A stretch of DNA of 64,000 nt from Nereocystis luetkeana (taxonomy: Eukaryota; Sar; Phaeophyceae; Laminariales; Laminariaceae), in the NCBI GenBank assembly GCA_031213475.1, contig JARUPZ010000025.1:5219676-5283675 (forward strand). Reading direction: 5' to 3'. A program made the translations under genes and the position numbers. Shown here piece after piece: positions 58,625 through 64,000 of this stretch (position 1 is the stretch's first letter; each line of letters begins with the position of its first letter). The notes under the pieces were generated by a model, which was given only the letters and a program-made list of their open reading frames with translations, had not been told where the DNA came from and did no database searches.

Positions 58625-61214
58625 GACCGGCTATATATCTGTACTGCTGCTCAGCAATCGTACATGTGCACAAGGCTGCGCCGGCAAACATGATACAAGC
58701 CCAGGTGAGGGGGGTTATAATTTGAGAGGTTTGACTTCACCGAAGTTGTCCCTAAAGGAGTGTGCTGTCGTTGTGGGCGCTCAGAGCGGAATATTGTGAC
58801 AAACATTGGATAGCGAACGGCACCCACCCCCACCCACTCTTTTGCTCCCCATGTTTTGTATCGTATATATCGCAATAAACAGCGGACGAAACAGGTTGTT
58901 TAGGTTAGGTCCTACGGTATAGTAGGCCCGCGGTACGTACATACATTGGGACGGTGAGCCGAAAGAAGACCAGCAACAACAAACAGTAGAGCGTTCCCGC
59001 AAGCGAACACCATTGAAGTTATACTCTAGTTTCTGAACCGCTTGCTCCAATGTACGTCTAGGCAAACAATATAAACAAATAAATGTTTTTATATATATAT
59101 ATATACATTTATTTCGGAGACTTAACCTGCGCATGTTCATTGTCAGGGGAAGCATTGCCGACTGAATCTTCAGCCAGTTGACCACGCAGCTACATACAAA
59201 GCCGACGACGTAAGTAAGTGACACATTTTTGCGAATAAACGCCCAACCGAACAGATGTCCACCCCGTCGCCGACCACAGTAGTAGTAGATATACGCGTGT
59301 TCTTTTTGTCTTTTCCGAGGACCGCCCCCCCACGTTTTGCTCATAACAATATGTTTTACTGCTGAAACTATTTGGTTTACGTAGGGGGCTTCGAACTTAT
59401 CCGGCTAAAAGAACGACCGAAACTAGAACAAGGCACATACATTTGCGACTCTGGTTGGGTACAGAGTTCGCTATGACTCACAAAAACTCGCGGGAAATTA
59501 TACGGTACTCCTTGAAACAACGACCGTCAACTTTCCCTCGATCGACCCCAACCAGCCTGTACACATTAACAGTAAACAACACAAAGTACAGTTAAATGGC
59601 TGATTTTGTAAAATGAAAGCAAAACGATTCCCAACTAAGCAACACTACGCGTTTACCTCTCTCTCTGCGCCTTACCGTTGTATTGCCGAGCAGCACTAAA
59701 TGTATAGAGTAGTATCGTTATACCAATTTTGAGCACTTGGAGTTGTTGACACAAACATACTGGTTGTTAATTTTACTTCTGCTGTGGGCAGCCATTTCAA
59801 GTATATACATTATGTAAACATTGTAGCATGGCTGGGCCTTACTTGCTTTATATATCACTCATTCCCAGTAATTCCTATCGTTTAGTTTAACGTCACAAAT
59901 ATACCGACAAGTCATGCTCCGCGTGGTCAGAAACACATATGTCGATACGTAATGCATAGCTGCATGATCCGCGTTGTCACATAACTTTATGTTGGTGCGT
60001 GGTCAATATCTCAAAAACCACCACAATTACCAGAGCTGTTATTGGCGCGGCAACAGTTAGCTGCAAATTTAGAACATCGCATCTCTCTTTTGATACGCCA
60101 TACACCCATGGCTTCGTGCCTCCTCAAATATGTGCAAGAAACAATTGTTATCCTATCAATTCGTCCGCGTGTCCTCTTGGAGTTTACTCTATATTTCCCC
60201 ACGCCTGGGGTGTGGGTATGGTCTGTCGAAAAACTAGTGCAATATCTAGCGTCAGGAAGAATGCGGTTAGGCAGAAACTACAATCTAAGTATCCGTTTAC
60301 ATAATTTGAACCGAATAGACCGAACTGTCGTCCTTCCTTTTTCGAAAAGGAGATACTGTCGGTTATGGCCTATGAGTAGACACAGGGCGTCGTGTGATAT
60401 ACATTACTATTGAGATGCGGTACGCGGGACCGCCCTACCTCGCACTGCTGAGGCAAAAGTGAGGAACATCGAGGTTGCTCACATACATCTATTGCGTACG
60501 TAGTTTACAGAATCATGCATTCTACTATATTATCTGAACGTTTCAATATTTAATGCGGAATCACAAACCTGATCGTGGCCTCAGAGACCACCATCAGCCC
60601 CACCTCTGGAAGCATCAAATAATACGCTCTTCGCCCACACCTGGATACGGAAGATGGCATTAACACAATATGCGCTTCACGGATCCGCTTGGTGTCTTGG
60701 CTCACCCTTCCTTGTCATTCCGCCATCTCTCCCTCCCAACGTCTTACTACACTCAGAAGACACCCCTGCTGCCACTCGAGAATTGGACGCTGACGCATCT
60801 GCTACGCACTCTTCTATTTATCGATACGACCAAGAGTGAGTGACACCCGGTATGTCAAACATTAATGGAAAACAAATGAAATACCAGTACTAGCCACTGG
60901 GAATAATGTAGAACGATGTCGTTTGTGCCTCGCGCGCGGGCCGCGAAGACTGTCGGTGGCAGGCCATGGATTTCCAACAAGTTTGTCGAGCAGAGATCTC
61001 GTGGCCGAGTGTTCTAAAGAGCAGAATAATCGGCTGACGGTGCTATCCACGAAACAAAAAAAAACACCGTTGGTATTCCTCTCGCCCCCTCTAGCGACCT
61101 CACCGCCCTCTCAATCGACGAAACTTACAACTGCGTTCTACTTCGTATGATTGCCTTGAATCAATGAAAAAAAGCGGAAACGTGAGCTCATCATGGACGA
61201 CATACACACGAAGC

Positions 61215-62139
61215 ATGAAGGGGCTTGCGGGATCCGCCGGCGCTGTGGCCGTCATCGCCTTCGGTGTTTTCTCTGGAGCAAGCGTGGACTCGTCGGTGCA
61301 AGAAGTCGCTGAATACGGGTCAACTGGCGGTGTAGATGATGCAGCATCGCCACCGATGAACGCCTTGAACGAGAGCCTTTCACGACGTCTTCAAGCGAGT
61401 GGACGCCGCGGACGCCCCCGTCCTCGTCCCCCCGTGACCGATGACGCTCTTGACCCCACTGGAACCGTGAGTGCCGACAATCACGTAGTGTTCAGCGGTC
61501 TCCGAAAGAAGCCTGGTGCAGGGTGGGGGGAGAGGAATGAGCGCTCCTATGAAACAATGAGCTTTTACTGCAATCCCAGTGAGCTTTTCGATTTCATGTC
61601 TGCATTGACATAATACTGCCTGTACCGTCTCGATGAGTGAACCAAACACTGGGAACAATATCCAAGCTTGGTTCGGAGTGGTGTAAATACCGTCAAGCTG
61701 TGCGCATATCCCCGTCGACCGTCGGCGACGATACCATTTGTTTAGCAATATTTTCGAGTCATATTTCACAGCAGGTCGCCAATGGAGACATTATGGACAC
61801 TGAATATCACTGCTCACAACATGGTTTGACCCTCAGGGATAGTTACACTGACCTTGCACGATAAGGCAGTCCAAAGCGACCCTTTGGTGGCTGACTAAAA
61901 ACATTGATGCTGGTGTGGACCGTCTAACCATGACGTTTACCGTTTCGGTTCGTATCTCGTCCGTTGCCATGCCACGTGACGTACAGCCCGCAGAAAGAGC
62001 TGCCAGCGCGCTGACCCAGCGGACTGAATGGGCGGAAACCGAGTTTGCAGCATCGGTAGGCACGCTCCACGAAAACAATGGAGACCTGTCATCCGCCGCC
62101 ACGTTCCACAAGTCGCTGCCGTACGACAGCCTCGGACAG
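61215..62139 (+). CDS. vBPO: Vanadium-dependent bromoperoxidase, exons 1-2 with intact leader (unit 4, partial)
   Basis: Exon 1 is 61215-61466 and exon 2 is 61987-62139. Exon 1 has two bases (GC, in GAAGTCGCTGAA) that units 1-3 lack, so its frame runs from MKGLAGSAGAVAVIAFG through an 84-codon exon to donor GTGAGT. A further in-frame Met lies at 61164. The hydrophobic start, with small residues after it, looks like a secretory signal peptide, as expected for an apoplastic or cell-wall enzyme (inference). A proline/arginine-rich segment (SGRRGRPRPRPP) follows. Exon 2 encodes the N-terminal fold segment, with SLPYDSLGQ where the other copies have SLPHDSLGQ. Intron 2 contains a retroelement from 62199. 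Exons 3-13 would lie beyond the window, so the gene may be either intact with a large intron or truncated. Confidence 0.88.
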
Positions 62140-62245
62140 GTGCAACAGAAAGAGAAGATTATTGATTTACCACTTTCGACTCGAACGCTTCATGCTGTTT
62201 TTTTTTGTTTTTTTTGTTCTCACATTAACTCACAATTCAATGCAG

Positions 62246-62302
62246 TCCGTGGTCGCAGGACAGGCTCCAATAACTCTGGAGTGGAAGAAATACCTCAAGT
62301 AA
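62246..62302 (+). other. Exon-like stretch in the antisense of the retroelement tail
   Basis: On the plus strand the element's tail is a long T-rich tract followed by AATGCAG, which is an acceptor-like signal. After it, 18 codons (SVVAGQAPITLEWKKYLK) run to TAA in phase 0, the phase in which haloperoxidase exon 2 ends. If spliced to exon 2 it would truncate the protein. This is only a sequence possibility. Confidence 0.2.
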
Positions 62303-62688
62303 AAACAGAGGCAAAAAAAAAAACAAAAAACAGGCATACGCACTCCACCACTGCGGACACCAGGGAAGCAAAAAGGAGACTATTAATAGCAGACAAAAAC
62401 CTAAAAAAAGAAGAGGAAGCTAAGCAAAACAAAAACAAAAACAAAACTAAAACAGACGCAGATAGCAAAACGCGAAAAAAAGGCAAGGCAAAACGGACCA
62501 TACTAACAAAGACACAAAGAGGTACAAACGGGAATGAAAGAAAAATGAAAACAAAGAAGGGACAAAAAAGCGATAATCACGGGCGGGGGGGAAAGAAAAT
62601 ACCAAAGGCAGGCACTGGAGCATACAGACACGCAAAGTTGCCCAGATGGCACCATGCTAGTTACTTGGGTCCCAAAGAAAGGAGTGCC

Positions 62689-63990
62689 TCATGACGATGA
62701 TGGCCATAACCAGGCTTCAGTCTGTTGGGCAGACCGCCTCCCCTCCCCCCCCCCGCCATTCCCCCTCGTCCCCCTTTCGCCCCCCCCCTCTTCCCTGTCA
62801 TTCTGCACACTCGCGTTGGCGTCAACGGCTGTGGTCGTGGTCGCAGCTATTCTATGCCGTTCTGCCGATGCCTCCTTCTCATCTGTATGCCATTTCCGCA
62901 TGAAGGCCTCCGCCCCTTCCTCGACCCGTTGGAACCATCTGCCGGCTTTCTGTGCTGTCTCGCGCCACCCTTCGAGCTTGATGCCGAACTCCTTGAGGTC
63001 CTCCTCAAGGTACCTCATCCAGTCCCACTCCTGTCCTCCGGAGTAACCCTTTCCCCCAACCATCTCCCCAAACATCACCCTCCTCGGCAGACGCTCCTCT
63101 CCCATTCGTGTCACTAAGCCCGCAAACAAGAGCCTACGTCTGCGTACCGTCGTCTCAACGCTTTCAGATGTTGTCCTGAGAAGCGCGCTAGCATAGGATA
63201 GAATGTGGTCTTCGCGCTTTCGTTTTCGCCACCCGATGCATCGGAGGAGCATCTTGTGGTGGACCTCCCGTAGCCTACCGTAATCAGTCTTGCTCGGGCT
63301 CCAAGTAACGCAACCGTAGAGCAACGTTTCGATCACCTCGGCTCTCAGCATTCGCACCTTCAGGCGTAGGCGCACACCCGGGCGGTCATAAATTTCCATC
63401 TTATACCGTCCGAAGCATGCCCATGCCCTCTGGAGTCGACGCGTTACCTCGACACTTCTGCCCGTCCAATCTGCGCTGATAGCCCCGCCCAGATACACAA
63501 ACTCGGTCGTTTGTTTGTACACTTGGCCGGCGGCGGTGATGGTGAACGGCACGTTCCCCCCATCTTTCGTTCGCAGACACATTATCTCCGTCTTGGCCTC
63601 CGAGACCGTCAGGCCGAAAACGGCACATGCAGACACGATCACCGTCATCATCCTCTCCAGGCCGTTGGGTGATCTCGATACTATGCCTGCATCGTCGGCA
63701 TAGAGCATAGCCCACAGTGTCTGGGCCTCTTTATCATTCCCCTGTCCGTCGGCGTGCCCGACCCGTGCCTTCCCCCTCTTCTTTTTCTTCTTCTCCTGCT
63801 TTTGTTGGAGTTGCACCAAGCTGTCCGTGATGGCTTTATCAGCAGCGAAACGTTTCTCCGCCACACGCAGCACCGCTGTAAAAAACATGTTGAACAACAA
63901 TGGCGCGAGCACACACCCTTGCCGTAGGCCCTGTTTCACGTCGAACATATCTGAGCACTCGCCGTCATCCAGCCGCACGCATGCTCGCAT
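62689..63990 (-). CDS. Reverse transcriptase of a non-LTR retrotransposon (N-terminus beyond window)
   Basis: 433 codons visible, open to the window edge, so the real start lies further on. Read from the first visible Met, residues 20-34 hold QGLRQGCVLAPLLFN (RT block 4-type motif), 97-100 YADD (catalytic aspartates), and about 164-169 FVYLGG (the thumb-side YLG motif). A conserved C-terminal region (LLYGCVTWSPSK, then LLFAGLVTRMGEERLPRRV) is typical of RT proteins of RTE- and related non-LTR clades. A Lys-rich insert (about 64-90) sits between the palm motifs. No endonuclease is visible, since it would be N-terminal. The frame shows no stop, so the element may be fairly recent. Exact clade is not assigned. 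Confidence 0.88.
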   Translation of the reverse strand: MRACVRLDDGECSDMFDVKQGLRQGCVLAPLLFNMFFTAVLRVAEKRFAADKAITDSLVQLQQKQEKKKKKRGKARVGHADGQGNDKEAQTLWAMLYADDAGIVSRSPNGLERMMTVIVSACAVFGLTVSEAKTEIMCLRTKDGGNVPFTITAAGQVYKQTTEFVYLGGAISADWTGRSVEVTRRLQRAWACFGRYKMEIYDRPGVRLRLKVRMLRAEVIETLLYGCVTWSPSKTDYGRLREVHHKMLLRCIGWRKRKREDHILSYASALLRTTSESVETTVRRRRLLFAGLVTRMGEERLPRRVMFGEMVGGKGYSGGQEWDWMRYLEEDLKEFGIKLEGWRETAQKAGRWFQRVEEGAEAFMRKWHTDEKEASAERHRIAATTTTAVDANASVQNDREEGGGERGTRGNGGGGEGRRSAQQTEAWLWPSSS

Positions 63991-64000
63991 GCCGTCGTGG

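Larger units (their letters stand above)
56490..61214. other. 5' flank of unit 4, no confident gene
   Basis: Upstream region of the unit 4 haloperoxidase. It contains copies of the antisense frame, AT repeat, 66-codon frame and tRNA-like sequence. Nothing else is supportable. A 187-codon minus-strand frame at 58781-59344 arises from small indels in this copy and has no counterpart of that length elsewhere. Confidence 0.6.
56490..62198 (+). repeat. Repeat unit 4, 5' part, cut by a retroelement
   Basis: Continues head-to-tail after unit 3. The first 1.2 kb, to the TA-rich tract near 57.70 kb, is nearly identical to unit 3. Beyond that substitutions and small indels become frequent, making this the most diverged copy. 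Similarity ends at 62198 in intron 2. Confidence 0.94.
62199..64000 (-). mobile_element. Non-LTR retrotransposon, 3' part, inserted in intron 2 of unit 4
   Basis: Minus-strand element reaching from beyond the window end to 62199. It contains a reverse-transcriptase frame (62689 onwards) and about 490 bases of 3' untranslated sequence, pyrimidine-rich on the element strand. It ends in an A-rich tail (T8-9 G T8 read on the plus strand at 62197-62215), as left by target-primed reverse transcription. The joint is sharp: unit 3 continues GCTGTATACTG where this copy continues GCTGTTTTTTTT. The other end and any target-site duplication are outside the window. Confidence 0.82.

Noticed and set aside
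58781..59344. 187-codon minus-strand frame in unit 4
   Set aside because: Created by small indels that fuse two frames kept separate in units 1-3. Contains TA-repeat translation (YIYIK) and no domain.
61915..62694. 259-codon plus-strand frame from exon 2 into a Lys-rich tail
   Set aside because: The second two thirds are the antisense of the retroelement's pyrimidine-rich 3' untranslated region, which lacks stops in this frame. It is not a real Lys-rich protein.
1..64000. CRISPR array, bacterial operon or phage module
   Set aside because: No short direct repeats with spacers, no long bacterial frames and no ribosome-binding pattern. The spliced gene and the non-LTR element show eukaryotic DNA.

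Overview
The window is eukaryotic nuclear DNA, most likely from a brown alga (Phaeophyceae). It contains one gene family that can be named with confidence: a vanadium-dependent haloperoxidase of the brown-algal bromoperoxidase type. The gene has 13 short exons and introns of about 190-960 bases with ordinary GT-AG sites. All vanadate-binding and catalytic residues can be read in the exons. The organism call is inference, from the close match to brown-algal bromoperoxidases, the intron-rich structure and a non-LTR retroelement of a kind I associate with such genomes.

The gene sits in a repeat unit of about 17.5 kb (5' flank, gene, 3' flank), and the window is almost entirely copies of that unit. 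From left to right: unit 0 (1-4641, +, last two exons and 3' flank); unit 1 first part (4642-13740, +, 5' flank and exons 1-7); unit 2 (13741-31262, -, complete); unit 1 second part (31263-38983, -, exons 8-13 and 3' flank); unit 3 (38984-56489, +, complete); unit 4 (56490-62198, +, 5' flank and exons 1-2). From 62199 to the window end lies the 3' part of a non-LTR retrotransposon on the minus strand, inserted in intron 2 of unit 4.

The layout is explained by one event. A head-to-tail array of five units suffered a 25.2-kb inversion (13741 to about 38983). One breakpoint fell in intron 7 of unit 1 and the other at the unit 2/unit 3 boundary. Both ends show 2-3 bp microhomology and lost only about 10 and 3 bases. 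The inversion cut the unit 1 gene in two and placed the nearly identical units 2 and 3 tail-outward, as a palindrome with 17.5-kb arms and a 7.7-kb spacer.

Units 1, 2 and 3 share a 2-base deletion in exon 1 that stops the signal-peptide frame after 31 codons. Unit 4 has the intact frame but carries the retroelement in its second intron. No copy in the window is therefore shown to be an intact secreted enzyme. Units 2 and 3 keep every other exon open and could make a leaderless protein from an internal Met.

The flanks hold a few weak candidate exons of unidentified genes, a tRNA-like sequence with a T-run in each 5' flank, and AT microsatellites. I see nothing else supportable in them.
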